Source: Adhaeretor mobilis
GTDB taxonomy: Bacteria; Planctomycetota; Planctomycetia; Pirellulales; Lacipirellulaceae
Assembly (NCBI RefSeq): GCF_007741515.1
Contig: NZ_CP036263.1
Location: 4,761,178-4,825,177 of the forward strand
Direction: 5' to 3'
Length of the DNA: 64,000 nt
A program made the position numbers and the translations under genes. Of the stretch, positions 31,907 through 41,012 are shown piece by piece. Below the pieces are notes generated by a model. It saw only the letters and a list, made by a program, of their open reading frames with translations, made no database searches and was not told the DNA's origin. Positions within the stretch are counted from its first letter, which is position 1. Every line of letters begins with the position of its first letter.

Positions 31907-32899
31907 ATGCCCATCGCCCTCAAAACCCAAGCTGACGCTGCGCAAGACGCTTCGGACGATTACGTACCGATCGCGCTTGACGCGTATCGCCTGACCCAGC
32001 GGCAAAATGTGGATGTGTACTGTCGTCTGACGGGGCAAAACGCTTACAAGCTGTACGCCGGCAGGACAAGAAGAATTAAAGAGCATGACTTCGCCGAACT
32101 ACAGAAGCGTGGGCACAGTACGCTGTATTTTGACCAGCACGCATTTGATGCCGTTTCCGAAGAACTCTTAGGCCGATTAGAAACGATTCTTGCGGACGAG
32201 AATGTCGCCACCGAACAACGATTTGCCGTGCTGCAAACAGCAGTAGCGGCAGAAGTAGATTCGGCATTCCGGCTGACCAACTGCGACAAGTTCGTCGGGC
32301 TTGCCAACAAAATGGGCACACAAGTTGCGAGCTTGCTACGTGGTGGAAATACTGTGCCTAGCGAGTTGTTTCAGATTGGCCAGCACGATGCTTACACATT
32401 CATGCACGTAACTAATGTAGCTGGCTATGCAGTTGTACTTGCCGAACACATGGGCATTTCCGATCCAGCAGAACTGGAGCAAATCGCCACGGGGGCGATA
32501 CTGCATGATGTGGGTAAACGGCGCGTCCCGGCTGAGATATTGAAGACCAAAGGTCGGCTCACCACGGAGCAACGCGCCGTGATTGAAGATCACCCTCGCT
32601 TTGGCTATGAAGAACTTTGTGCAAGAGACGACCTGTCGCTCGCACAACTCATGATGGTCTACCAACATCATGAGAAGATTGACGGTACCGGCTATCCGGT
32701 ACGAGTGGGCGGCGATGAAATACACCAGTGGGCGAAGCTGATTGCAGTGGTCGATGTGTTCGACGCGCTCACCAGCAAACGCCCTTACCGACGACCGGCA
32801 GCACTGGCGGACGTTCTTGGTTTTCTGGAGGAAGGCTCCGGAACACACTTTGACTCGGAGATGGTCCGATGTTGGATCGATGCATTTCAACAGAGCTGA
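31907..32899 (+). CDS. HD-GYP domain phosphodiesterase
   Basis: A 330-residue cytoplasmic protein predicted to break down cyclic di-GMP. The N-terminal 140 residues start with a short barrel-like region ('YVPIALDAYRLTQRQNVDVYCRLTGQNAYKLYAG'). The HD-GYP domain (about 155-325) keeps the metal ligands HDVGK, 'VIEDHPRFGYE', 'YQHHEKIDGTGYP' (HHE and GYP) and 'VVDVFDALTSKRPYR'. The residue order matches active members. The PilZ gene follows at once through a TGATG stop/start overlap, so the two are coupled. Confidence 0.92.
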   Translation: MPIALKTQADAAQDASDDYVPIALDAYRLTQRQNVDVYCRLTGQNAYKLYAGRTRRIKEHDFAELQKRGHSTLYFDQHAFDAVSEELLGRLETILADENVATEQRFAVLQTAVAAEVDSAFRLTNCDKFVGLANKMGTQVASLLRGGNTVPSELFQIGQHDAYTFMHVTNVAGYAVVLAEHMGISDPAELEQIATGAILHDVGKRRVPAEILKTKGRLTTEQRAVIEDHPRFGYEELCARDDLSLAQLMMVYQHHEKIDGTGYPVRVGGDEIHQWAKLIAVVDVFDALTSKRPYRRPAALADVLGFLEEGSGTHFDSEMVRCWIDAFQQS

Positions 32900-33306
32900 T
32901 GCCGACGCTGTGGCGGTCGCTTCCTTCCCAGGCCATGCTGCCGTTGGGGGGCGCGGAATTCTATGGGGCTGATCGACTGCAGCCCGCTTTACCGGATTCA
33001 CGTCGGCAATACGCGCGCCTGAACAACCGCGTACCAGCCATTCTGAAGCTGAATGACTCGCACCACGCAATCTACATCCGCGACGCCTCAAGATTAGGCA
33101 TGGGCCTCTACTCGCCGGTTCAGCTGTTCCCGCTCTCGGAAGTTCGCATTTGGCTGCCAGACCAAGAGCCGCTGAAAATGCGAGTACGTCGCTGCTTAAA
33201 ACAGCAGCGCAACTGCTACCAAGTGGGTGTGCAGTTCACCGAAGGGCCGCTAGCAGCAGGCTTGTTCCGTAAGTTGTTTATGTCGACGGTTGGACGGAAA
33301 AACTGA
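32899..33306 (+). CDS. PilZ-domain protein
   Basis: A 135-residue protein with a C-terminal PilZ domain: the arginine motif in RRQYARLNNR, then 'AIYIRDASRLGMGLYSP' with the D-x-S-x-x-G signature, then 'LKMRVRRCLKQQRNCYQVGVQF'. Both binding motifs are kept, so it should bind cyclic di-GMP. I choose ATG 32899, which overlaps the HD-GYP stop as TGATG; an in-frame ATG at 32869 is also possible. Pairing with an HD-GYP enzyme suggests a local c-di-GMP circuit. Confidence 0.82.
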   Translation: MPTLWRSLPSQAMLPLGGAEFYGADRLQPALPDSRRQYARLNNRVPAILKLNDSHHAIYIRDASRLGMGLYSPVQLFPLSEVRIWLPDQEPLKMRVRRCLKQQRNCYQVGVQFTEGPLAAGLFRKLFMSTVGRKN

Positions 33307-33377
33307 GGCAAGCAAGCTCTCAAGTTTGCCCTTCCTCACGCTTTTACCTGCCTGCACTTGCATTCGGGTCGGGGGTT

Positions 33378-33501
33378 GTCGAGTCTTCGCTCCGCGAGTC
33401 TTGCTGCCCTACCTCTCGATTTGAGCGTACTTCGCAACTGCGGTCCTTTATTGTAAGGCTTCCCTGCAAGATTCGCGGAGCGAAGGCTCGTCATACTCGA
33501 C
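33378..33501. repeat. Inverted repeat with CTTCGCTCCGCGA arms
   Basis: GTCGAGTCTTCGCTCCGCGA (33378 on) and its inverse GCAAGATTCGCGGAGCGAAG ... ACTCGAC (33466-33501), about 27-nt arms 61 nt apart. This fills most of the 311-nt gap between the PilZ and DUF4404 genes. Confidence 0.7.
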
Positions 33502-33617
33502 GCGGAGCGGATCGACAAACGGTTTTTCATTGACCGAATCTGCTGGAGCACTCAGAATACAGGGGGTTATCAATTATCCAACAAATCTCAGTCAACCAAA
33601 CGTCGGAACAACATACT

Positions 33618-33896
33618 ATGGACAGCCGTGAACTTCGTGAGACGCTGGAGTCGCTCAAGCGCGAGCTTGCCAATTCCGAGAAACTCGACACGCCCACGCG
33701 AGAATCACTGGAAGAGCTATCGGCAGAAATCCACCGACGGCTCGATGGCACTTCAGACGCAGGCGACTCGCCGACAGGGGAGGCTTCGCTCACCGATCAA
33801 TTGCAAGATTACCTGCTGGAGATTGAAGCCGAGCATCCGAGACTCACCCGCGTAGTGAATCAAGTGGCAGCGGCGCTAGCGAATTTGGGTATCTAG
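33618..33896 (+). CDS. DUF4404 family protein
   Basis: A 92-residue, acidic, helical protein (MDSRELRETLESLKRELANS...LTDQLQDYLLEIEAEHPRLTRVVNQVAAALANLGI). Length and the 'FE/IEAEHPxLTxxxNxxxxxLxxLGI' tail match DUF4404, a family of unknown function. It converges on pdxH with 19 nt between the stops. Confidence 0.8.
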   Translation: MDSRELRETLESLKRELANSEKLDTPTRESLEELSAEIHRRLDGTSDAGDSPTGEASLTDQLQDYLLEIEAEHPRLTRVVNQVAAALANLGI

Positions 33897-33915
33897 CAAC
33901 CATTTCGCAATGAGA

Positions 33916-34620
33916 CTACGGGGCAAGTCGCTCCAGCACCCACGCTTTTCCTTCCTTGCGGTAGCGAATGCGATCGTGCAGCCGGTTGGGGCGGCCTTGC
34001 CAGAATTCGATTTCGGTGGGCACGACGCGATAGCCGCCCCAGTGCTCGGGCACGGGAATCTCTTTTCCTTCGTGCTGGGTTTCAAGTTGCTGCATCGCGG
34101 TTTCTAACGCTGCGCGGTTGGGCACAAGGGAGGATTGCTGGGAGACGATTGCGCCGAGTTGGCTGGCGCGGGGACGAGCGTGGAAGTACTCCTCGCTTTG
34201 TTCGCGCGAAGTCTTCTCAACGAATCCCACAATGCGCACTTGGCGTTCGAGAGGGCCCCAGTAAAAGGTGAGCGACGCGTGCGGGTTGGCGGCCAGTTCG
34301 GTGCCCTTCTGCGAATCGTAGTTCGTGAAGAACACAAAGCCGCGCTCGTCGAACGCTTTGAGCAATACGATCCGGGCGCTGACGCTGCCGGCTGGGGTGG
34401 CTGTTGAGAGCGTCATCGCATTGACCTCAAACCAGTCGCCCGGCGAGGCCGCCTTAGAGGCCTCGAACCACGCAGTAAACTGCTCGAACGGCGAATCGGG
34501 GCAATCGGCCTTGGAAAGCCCGGCGCGCTGATAATTCCGTCGCATGTCTGCCAAAGACGAGTTGTCGCAGGGAGAGTTCTCTGAGGAAGAGATCTCCGGG
34601 GACTGAGGTTGGCCACTCAT
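33916..34620 (-). CDS. pdxH: Pyridoxamine/pyridoxine 5'-phosphate oxidase
   Basis: Makes pyridoxal 5'-phosphate, using FMN and oxygen. A 234-residue protein with the full family layout: 'AMTLSTATPAGSVSARIVLLKAFDERGFVFFTNYDSQKG' for FMN binding, 'LTFYWGPLERQVRIVGFVEK', 'YFHARPRASQLGAIVSQQSS', and the C-terminal 'WGGYRVVPTEIEFWQGRPNRLHDRIRY' with the substrate-binding R-x-H. A Ser/Pro-rich tail precedes residue 30. ATG 34620 is preferred to TTG 34635. Confidence 0.95.
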   Translation of the reverse strand: MSGQPQSPEISSSENSPCDNSSLADMRRNYQRAGLSKADCPDSPFEQFTAWFEASKAASPGDWFEVNAMTLSTATPAGSVSARIVLLKAFDERGFVFFTNYDSQKGTELAANPHASLTFYWGPLERQVRIVGFVEKTSREQSEEYFHARPRASQLGAIVSQQSSLVPNRAALETAMQQLETQHEGKEIPVPEHWGGYRVVPTEIEFWQGRPNRLHDRIRYRKEGKAWVLERLAP

Positions 34621-34736
34621 ATTAAGACTCGGCAAGTTGCGCTCGGGAATTTCTTACGCTTGGTAGATTGGCTGTGAAGTGTCAATTGTAGCGGAGAATC
34701 TTTGTCACGTGTATTGGACCCCTGAACCAATCTCTC

Positions 34737-34809
34737 CCGAGCCGACAGGCGTCAGCCGTCGGGTGGTACTTTCTCACGCTGCTACCCGGCGTCTCAGGCC
34801 TGTCGGCTC
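34737..34809. repeat. Inverted GAGCCGACAGGC hairpin
   Basis: CGAGCCGACAGGCGTCAGCC (34737 on) and its inverse GGCGTCTCAGGCCTGTCGGC (to 34809) around a CACGCTGCTACC core that recurs near 38092. It lies in the space between divergent pdxH and the small secreted protein gene. Confidence 0.65.
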
Positions 34810-34946
34810 GAGAAACGTTGTGCCTCTCGACTCGGGGCTCGGTAGGTTGCTTTGCACAGTTCGGCGTGAGATACTGATATGCTACGGTTTGCCGCCGCTC
34901 AAGATCGCGATTTTTGTTCCCCCTACCTGATACGAGGCCCTCTGCG

Positions 34947-35261
34947 ATGAAGACTATCCTTTCCGTGCTCGCACTCGCCGCTGCTTGTTGCGTGACAACG
35001 ACTGCCCAGGCCCAAGTTGTGACTTACTACCGTCCCACGATTAGCCCCGTCATGGCACCACGTGCGGTGTATTACGCACCAGCTCCTGCGCCAGTTCGCA
35101 CGGTGAGCTACTACGCCCCAGTGGTAGAGCCGGTGGTCGCCCCTGTGGTCTACGAACCAGCCGTACGCGTGCGTCAGCGATATCGTCCCATTCTCGGTGG
35201 AACCGTCACGCGAGTTCGTCATGGCTATGTACCCTCGGTTTATCCGATCGTGCGTTATTAA
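34947..35261 (+). CDS. Small secreted Tyr/Pro/Val-rich protein
   Basis: A 104-residue protein with a signal peptide (MKTILSVLALAAACCVTTTAQAQ) and a mature part made of loose repeats of YYAP and PVV (YYRPTISPVMAP, YYAPAPAPV, YYAPVVEPVVAPVVYEP), ending YVPSVYPIVRY. Proteins of this look are frequent in Pirellulales and have no known function; a surface or wall role is a guess. Start at the ATG 34947 fits the signal peptide. Confidence 0.7.
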   Translation: MKTILSVLALAAACCVTTTAQAQVVTYYRPTISPVMAPRAVYYAPAPAPVRTVSYYAPVVEPVVAPVVYEPAVRVRQRYRPILGGTVTRVRHGYVPSVYPIVRY

Positions 35262-35350
35262 TTGCGGGAGATTGTAGACCGGATCGAGTGGAGCGAATTC
35301 CGGCCACCCTTTGCCTCTAGACTCTTGACACTAGACTCTCATCGTTCTTC

Positions 35351-38047
35351 ATGGCTGAACTCAAGACCTTTCTGTTTACGGACATCTGTGGTTCGGTGCG
35401 TCTCAAGAACGAGATGGCCGGCAGCAGTGTGACGGAGCGCGATCTTGCGTTTATCCAAACGGTGCTCACGCCCCATCGGCAGCGGATTGAGGGTCGGCTC
35501 ATCGAAATGGGTGGCCGAGTGGTTTCTACCGCCGGCGATGGGCACTTCCTGGTGTTCGATAACACGATCCAAGCGGCGCAGTGGGCTGTCGCAGTACAGG
35601 AAAGCCACCGCGACGAGCCCATCATGCTGCCAAGTGGCGACCACGTTGAAGTGCGCATGAGCGTACATGTGGGTGTGCCGCAGACCGACCCGGGCGATGT
35701 GGATAACTTCGTCGGCAAGAGCGTGGACTACGCCGCGCGGCTGAACGACTACGCTACCGGTGGGCAGATTCTGGTAAGCCGCAGTGTGATGGCGATTCTA
35801 GACGACGTAGGGCTCGACGGGATTCGGCTTTACCTACAAGGGCGACGAGAGCTCAAGGGTATTGGCCTAGTCGAAGTTCACGAACTGCTCTACGACGATG
35901 TCGGCCCTCGTACGATGCGCAACGAGCCGAAGAGTCACTCCAACCGGCAATGGACCGTGATCCCCACGATGGGTTTCGGCGAAGATGAGGGGGATGGCGG
36001 CGTAGCTGTTGTTGGTTCGGCGATTAAACAGGTGGGCAATTACGTGCTGGAAGGCCAAATTGGCGCCGGTGGCATGGGCGATGTGTACAAGGCTCGCCAT
36101 AAGCAGTTTGATCGCGTGCGGGCGGTGAAGGTCATCAAGCCACAATTCGTAGGCCGCGGCCACGGGGAGGTGATCAGCCGGTTCTATAACGAGATCAAGG
36201 CTGTCGGGAAGTTGGAGCACAAGAACATTGTCGTAGCAATCGACAGCTCTGCGCCGACCGACCGAGTTCACTACCTGGTGATGGAGTACCTGGACGGCGT
36301 AGGACTGGATGACTTGGTGGCGCAAGTGGGCCCCCTGGCGACGGCTGACGCGTGCGAGATTATTCGCCAAGCGGCACAAGGCCTAGAGTACATCCACAAG
36401 CACGACATGGTACATCGCGACATCAAGCCGTCGAATTTGATGCTGACGCTTGTGGATGCGGACCAACTGCACAGCGATTTATCCAAGCCTGAGAACAACG
36501 GCGACGGACTGGGTGTGGTGAAAATCCTGGATCTCGGGCTCGCACTATTGGCCGACCAGGGTAACGAACGGCTTACGCGCTATGACAACAAGGCAATGGG
36601 CACCGGCATGTATATGCCGCCGGAACAATGGCGCACGACGAGCGTAGATATCCGGGCGGACATTTACAGCCTGGGTTGTACGTTGTATCACTTGCTGGCG
36701 GGCCACCCGCCGTACGTTGACTCTGACTTGCGTCCTGAGAAAGCCCACGAGAAAGAACCCCTGCCGACGATTCGCAACGCGAACATTCCTCGAAAGTTGT
36801 GGGATGTTCTTAAAAAGATGACCGCAAAGCGGCTGAGCGATCGCTATGCGACGCCCACTGAAGTGGTGACGGCGTTGGCACCTTTTCTGGAGGGGCACGA
36901 CTTGGCAGGCTTGCGTCACCGGTACGATGCGACGCTGGGCGAAACGGTTGCCAACGGTCAATCCCATACACCGACTCATGGCAGAGCTCCTTCGCGGCAA
37001 GACACGTTGTGGTCGAAGGTGCGCAGCGGTTCGGGGAGTATTTACCCGACACGTCGCTGGATGCTCAGCACGGCGTTTCCGCTTCTGGCGATGGCAGTCA
37101 TGTTGGGCGGTGCTGTTTTGCTGCAGCAGCGAAACGCAGGGCGGGCAGCTGAAGAAGCGGAGAGAAACGCGCGCGATGGCCTTGCGATTGTGGCACGCAA
37201 CGCGGCGCGGGTAAATCTTGCCCCCCAATTGGGAGAACGCTTTGAGATCCTCGCCGCAGCGGCACGCGACCCCGCTTTGCGAGAGGCATTACTTAGGATC
37301 AACGAGGATCCAGACGACGCCTCGTTGCGCGCGGCGCTACAAGATTGGATCACGAAACAGTATAGCAACTCTAGCGAAGAAGCTCCGGCGGAAAGTTGGT
37401 TTGTGAATTGTTCCAACGGCATCCAGGTGGCTCGCTTCCCCTCAAAAGATAGCATCGGCAAGAACTTCGCCTATCGCAATTACTTTCACGGCGGCTCCGT
37501 TGATCTTAGCGAAGAGGAAGCAAAGCGTGCCAAGCCACTTATTGATCCCAAGCTCTCAGCAGTTTATGAGAGCAGCACTAGCCACAAGTTAAAAGTTGCG
37601 TTCTCGATGCCGATCTGGAACGCTCCCGCCAGTGGAGAGAAGCGTGACGTTCTCGGCGTGCTGGCCATGTCCGTTGATTTAGGTTCCTTCGAAGGCCTGG
37701 AGGCGTCGCTGCGAGGAATTAACCAAGTCGTGCTGGTGGATACGCGACCCGATGCGGTCGCCGGGAAAGCAGGCGAGGGGCTGATCCTCGACCACCCTTT
37801 CTACAGCCACAAGGCAGATCCCGAGAATCCACCACGTGTGAGCGACGAAGTGCTTGCAAAATTGAAAACCGCAACCACTAACGGCGATGGCCAATTCCTG
37901 AATGGCTACACCGATCCACTTGCCGAGAAGAAAGAACAACTTTTCTGGGGTGCCTACGAACCGGTGGAGGTTACGCTAAAAAGCGAAGAGGACCGTAAGC
38001 TATCTACCGGCTGGGTAGTGCTCGCTCAGGCTGAGGTGTTTGAATAA
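35351..38047 (+). CDS. Class III nucleotidyl cyclase - Ser/Thr kinase - Cache sensor fusion
   Basis: An 898-residue signalling protein. Residues 3-180 form a class III cyclase domain: metal-binding Asp in FLFTDICGS (D11) and VVSTAGDG (D63), and the transition-state Arg in VDYAARL (R130), but with Asp in place of the usual Asn (D126). Residues 231-513 are a Hanks-type kinase with GAGGMGDVYKA, the Lys in RAVKVIKP, HRDIKPSN, KILDLGLA (DLG for DFG) and MPPEQW, so likely active. A helix (571-592) is followed by an extracellular region of 300 residues resembling a double Cache sensor ('NYFHGGS', 'FSMPIWN', 'VLGVLAMSVDLGSFEGL', ending 'STGWVVLAQAE'). It therefore joins outside sensing to cyclic nucleotide output and phosphorylation in one chain. 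It stands alone as a gene. Confidence 0.88.
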   Translation: MAELKTFLFTDICGSVRLKNEMAGSSVTERDLAFIQTVLTPHRQRIEGRLIEMGGRVVSTAGDGHFLVFDNTIQAAQWAVAVQESHRDEPIMLPSGDHVEVRMSVHVGVPQTDPGDVDNFVGKSVDYAARLNDYATGGQILVSRSVMAILDDVGLDGIRLYLQGRRELKGIGLVEVHELLYDDVGPRTMRNEPKSHSNRQWTVIPTMGFGEDEGDGGVAVVGSAIKQVGNYVLEGQIGAGGMGDVYKARHKQFDRVRAVKVIKPQFVGRGHGEVISRFYNEIKAVGKLEHKNIVVAIDSSAPTDRVHYLVMEYLDGVGLDDLVAQVGPLATADACEIIRQAAQGLEYIHKHDMVHRDIKPSNLMLTLVDADQLHSDLSKPENNGDGLGVVKILDLGLALLADQGNERLTRYDNKAMGTGMYMPPEQWRTTSVDIRADIYSLGCTLYHLLAGHPPYVDSDLRPEKAHEKEPLPTIRNANIPRKLWDVLKKMTAKRLSDRYATPTEVVTALAPFLEGHDLAGLRHRYDATLGETVANGQSHTPTHGRAPSRQDTLWSKVRSGSGSIYPTRRWMLSTAFPLLAMAVMLGGAVLLQQRNAGRAAEEAERNARDGLAIVARNAARVNLAPQLGERFEILAAAARDPALREALLRINEDPDDASLRAALQDWITKQYSNSSEEAPAESWFVNCSNGIQVARFPSKDSIGKNFAYRNYFHGGSVDLSEEEAKRAKPLIDPKLSAVYESSTSHKLKVAFSMPIWNAPASGEKRDVLGVLAMSVDLGSFEGLEASLRGINQVVLVDTRPDAVAGKAGEGLILDHPFYSHKADPENPPRVSDEVLAKLKTATTNGDGQFLNGYTDPLAEKKEQLFWGAYEPVEVTLKSEEDRKLSTGWVVLAQAEVFE

Positions 38048-38139
38048 CGCGAGTAGCTGAGCCGAGACGCACGCACTTTCGGGCTGGACTCTGACACGCT
38101 GCTACCTGAGTGCTTATGCATCTCGGACTGGGACGTTTA

Positions 38140-39303
38140 CTAGGTTTCTACGTGCGCGGAACCCCCACTCCGCTGCAGCCGCCAATCAATGGCAGCGGCC
38201 ACCAAGTGCTGCAACAACGTAGCAAGCACAATCGCCAGGATCACTCGCGGGTGATCTTCCGCGAGGACTTCCCCAGCGAGCACCAGAGCCAGCCCTGTGT
38301 GTTTCATGCTGAGTGCGAATAGCATCGTGGTGCGTGATGCGCGTGGCAGGCCGCACAAACGTGCGAGGCCGAGCGCGATGACGATGCCAACTGCGCCGAG
38401 CAAGATTGCCAGGACGGCTGGTAGGGCAGCGGTAGCAAGGGTTTCTTCTTGTACGAGTTTGGGCATCGCCAGTGCCGCGTTGGCGTAGTTGAGTACCAAC
38501 AAATCGAAGAGAGTGATCAGACGAATCCACGGTTTGAGTCGGGCAATACGATTCTCGCCAGCTGCCCAAGCGAATAAAGCACCGGCCAGCGAAGGCAGCA
38601 CGACCCAAAGGATGAACTCCAGGCCGGAAAACCTCGCGACGAGTTGTTCGATCTTTTCCGTATCCGCTTCGGATAGCGCAAAGCCCATGAGCTTGAGCAT
38701 CTGCGGCGCGGCCAGTGGGCTGAGAACAATCGATAGGACGATCAGCCCCAAGGAGAGTGCGATATTGCCTCCGGCGTTTTGGCTCCAGCCTGCTGAGGAG
38801 TTTGCCACCGGCATGGCGGCAACCAGCGCGAGCCCGACGACAATTCCGGCCGTACTTTCCACGCTAAACACTTTCGGCAGCACGGGGCCTATGATTGCTA
38901 CGAATAGCGCCGGACCAAACCATGCTGCCAACAATCCCAGCAACAGCACGGAGGGGCGTTCGAGCAAGTCGCGGATTTCCGACCAACGGATTACTGCCGC
39001 GGCGCAAAAGAGCAACATCGCTAGCAATAACATGGGTGCGTGAACTTCACCACCGGTGGGCTGAGCAAACGTTATATTACGTATTGCCCTGCCCGGGCCC
39101 GGCAGGAAGGCCGCCAAGGCATAAACTCCCACCAAGAATCCCAAGAAGTAGCGATGCAAGATACCGCCAAGCCAAGTTTGCGTTGGCATGGGCTCCTGCG
39201 GCTTTTGCAAGGCGTCAGAACTAGATTCAGAAGCCGCCATAGACGAGAGCTTGAGTTTTTGTGCCAGGTAGTTGGGATGGATCGATGTTTCTAGACTCGA
39301 CAT
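38140..39303 (-). CDS. BASS-family (bile acid:sodium symporter-like) transporter
   Basis: About 387 residues with some nine or ten helices. The block 'GLALVAAMPVANSSAGWSQNAGGNIALSLGLIVLSIVLSP' matches the sodium-binding crossover helix region of BASS transporters, and 'MLFALSMKHTGLALVLAGEVL' the second one. Substrate cannot be told. The start is uncertain: ATG 39303 has a GGAAGG about 12 nt upstream, and ATGs at 39240 or 39189 would give shorter N-termini. It is divergent from the MFS gene. Confidence 0.8.
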   Translation of the reverse strand: MSSLETSIHPNYLAQKLKLSSMAASESSSDALQKPQEPMPTQTWLGGILHRYFLGFLVGVYALAAFLPGPGRAIRNITFAQPTGGEVHAPMLLLAMLLFCAAAVIRWSEIRDLLERPSVLLLGLLAAWFGPALFVAIIGPVLPKVFSVESTAGIVVGLALVAAMPVANSSAGWSQNAGGNIALSLGLIVLSIVLSPLAAPQMLKLMGFALSEADTEKIEQLVARFSGLEFILWVVLPSLAGALFAWAAGENRIARLKPWIRLITLFDLLVLNYANAALAMPKLVQEETLATAALPAVLAILLGAVGIVIALGLARLCGLPRASRTTMLFALSMKHTGLALVLAGEVLAEDHPRVILAIVLATLLQHLVAAAIDWRLQRSGGSAHVET

Positions 39304-39561
39304 CGCTAGATTCGACCTTCCTAGAATAGCAGAACCACCGCTAGCTTTCATGGGCAATCGTCGGGGGGTACCTAACGTCTGGTGCCTGTCGGCCGGTGGA
39401 AATCACTGAACCGGCAAGCGTAAGCCGTCTGGTAGCCGCTCTCGTGGTGAACTTTGCTCTGCTGGGCGTGTCCTCTGAAATGCCTGTGCGTTACAATGCA
39501 CATCCCACCGCAAGTCGCGTCGCGACTTCCCCCCTCCCTAGCTCCGCCCTCCCCCTCAGAA

Positions 39562-40962
39562 ATGCCCACCGCCACAGCCGAAAGAGCCGCCGAAGAGACC
39601 GACGAGCTGTGCAGTACTTCGCTGGGTGAACCGGCGCAGGAGGGACGCCTCGAAAAAGCAACTGCTGCCCATGCCGTGACTTCGACAAGATTCTACGGCT
39701 GGACGATGCTGCCGTTGGCCATGTTGATCCTGGTGGCTAGCAGTCCGGGGCAGACGTTTGGATTTGCGTTTTTCAATCCCCACTTCCAAGAAGCACTCTC
39801 CCTTTCGACAACTCAACTTTCGAGTGTGTACTTGATCGCCACACTGCTAGCAGCCGTGCCGTTGAGTTACCTGGGCGCGCTGACCGATCGGTTTGGCATG
39901 CGGAATTCGATTTTGGCAACGGTGGTGGCTTCGAGCGCTGGCTGTTTGCTGCTGGCCTCGGCCAATCATGTGGCAGTGCTGTGCGTGTGCTTCTTTGTAA
40001 TGCGATTACTCGGGCCCGGCATGATGGTCCTGCTGGCAAATAATACACTGGCCGCGTGGTTCGATCGACGCTTGGGCAAAGCGACCGGCGCGATGCAGCT
40101 AAGCATGGCTGGGGCCGTGGCGATTGTGCCGGCGGGCATGCTGCGGCTGATTCACCTCTATGGCTGGCGGCAAGCCTACGTAATCATCGGCTGTAGTGTT
40201 GCAGCACTGTTGTTGCCGGTTGTGTGGTTTTTCTATCGTGAGAGCCCGGCTGAAATGGGGCAACGCCCCGATGGTTCCGCTGCCGACTCCGACCCCGGTC
40301 CGCAAGTGCTGCCGGGAGTGCCCGCGGGTAAGGTTGCTCCATCGATTTCTTATTCCTCGGCCGAACTGACGCTTCGTGAAGCAAGCCGCACGGCCGGGTA
40401 TTGGGTTCTCATTGGCGCGACAGCCACTTGGGCCATGATTGGCACGGGGTTGGTATTTCACATGGAAGCCCTGTTCGCGGAACGGGGCATCCATGCGACA
40501 ACCATGCAACTTGCCCCAACAATGCTCGCGCTAGGCATGGCAGTCATGCAACTACTGGGCGGCGCGCTCGCAGATGGCGTGGCAATTCGCTGGCTCCTGA
40601 TGTTCGCTTTGAGTGGCATCGGTGCGAGCTGCCTAGCCGTGATGGTTTCCTCAAGCGGCTCTGGGTTGCTGGCAGCGTTCACTCTATACGGATTTTCCCA
40701 AGGCTTAATGAGCGTGATTGCCGGCACAGCCTGGGCGCGTTTCTTTGGACGTGCGCATCTGGGTAAGATTCGCGGAACGGCGATTACCTCAGCCGTAGCG
40801 GCAAGCAGCGTGGGACCGCTGGTATTGGGAGTGTCCGCCGACTACGCGGGTGGATTCAACGCCGGGCTCATTGTGTTCATCGCAGCGGCCGGGTGCCTGT
40901 CGGTCGCGGGGTTTTGGGCGAGGCAACCTGTAATTCGAGCATCCAGGCTCGAGTCCAAATAG
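39562..40962 (+). CDS. Major facilitator superfamily transporter
   Basis: A 466-residue transporter with a 45-residue soluble N-terminal tail and 12 predicted helices. The loop 2-3 motif is GALTDRFGMRNS, close to the MFS signature G-x-x-x-D-R-x-G-x-R; 'NNTLAAWFDRRLGKATGAM' and 'RLIHLYGWRQAYVIIG' match the monocarboxylate/oxalate-formate type. A long polar loop (ESPAEMGQRPDGSAADSDPG) joins the two halves. ATG 39562 is preferred to an upstream start at 39454, which adds a Cys/Pro-rich run outside the fold. The substrate is unknown. Confidence 0.85.
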   Translation: MPTATAERAAEETDELCSTSLGEPAQEGRLEKATAAHAVTSTRFYGWTMLPLAMLILVASSPGQTFGFAFFNPHFQEALSLSTTQLSSVYLIATLLAAVPLSYLGALTDRFGMRNSILATVVASSAGCLLLASANHVAVLCVCFFVMRLLGPGMMVLLANNTLAAWFDRRLGKATGAMQLSMAGAVAIVPAGMLRLIHLYGWRQAYVIIGCSVAALLLPVVWFFYRESPAEMGQRPDGSAADSDPGPQVLPGVPAGKVAPSISYSSAELTLREASRTAGYWVLIGATATWAMIGTGLVFHMEALFAERGIHATTMQLAPTMLALGMAVMQLLGGALADGVAIRWLLMFALSGIGASCLAVMVSSSGSGLLAAFTLYGFSQGLMSVIAGTAWARFFGRAHLGKIRGTAITSAVAASSVGPLVLGVSADYAGGFNAGLIVFIAAAGCLSVAGFWARQPVIRASRLESK

Positions 40963-41012
40963 TTTCCTAAGCCTAGCGGCTCAGCCCTGGAGGGCCGAGC
41001 TACTGGAGGTCA

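Noticed and set aside
38048..38139. Possible member of the GAGCCGA hairpin family after the cyclase-kinase gene
   Set aside because: Only the CACGCTGCTACC core is shared and the arms pair poorly, so it is not listed as a repeat.
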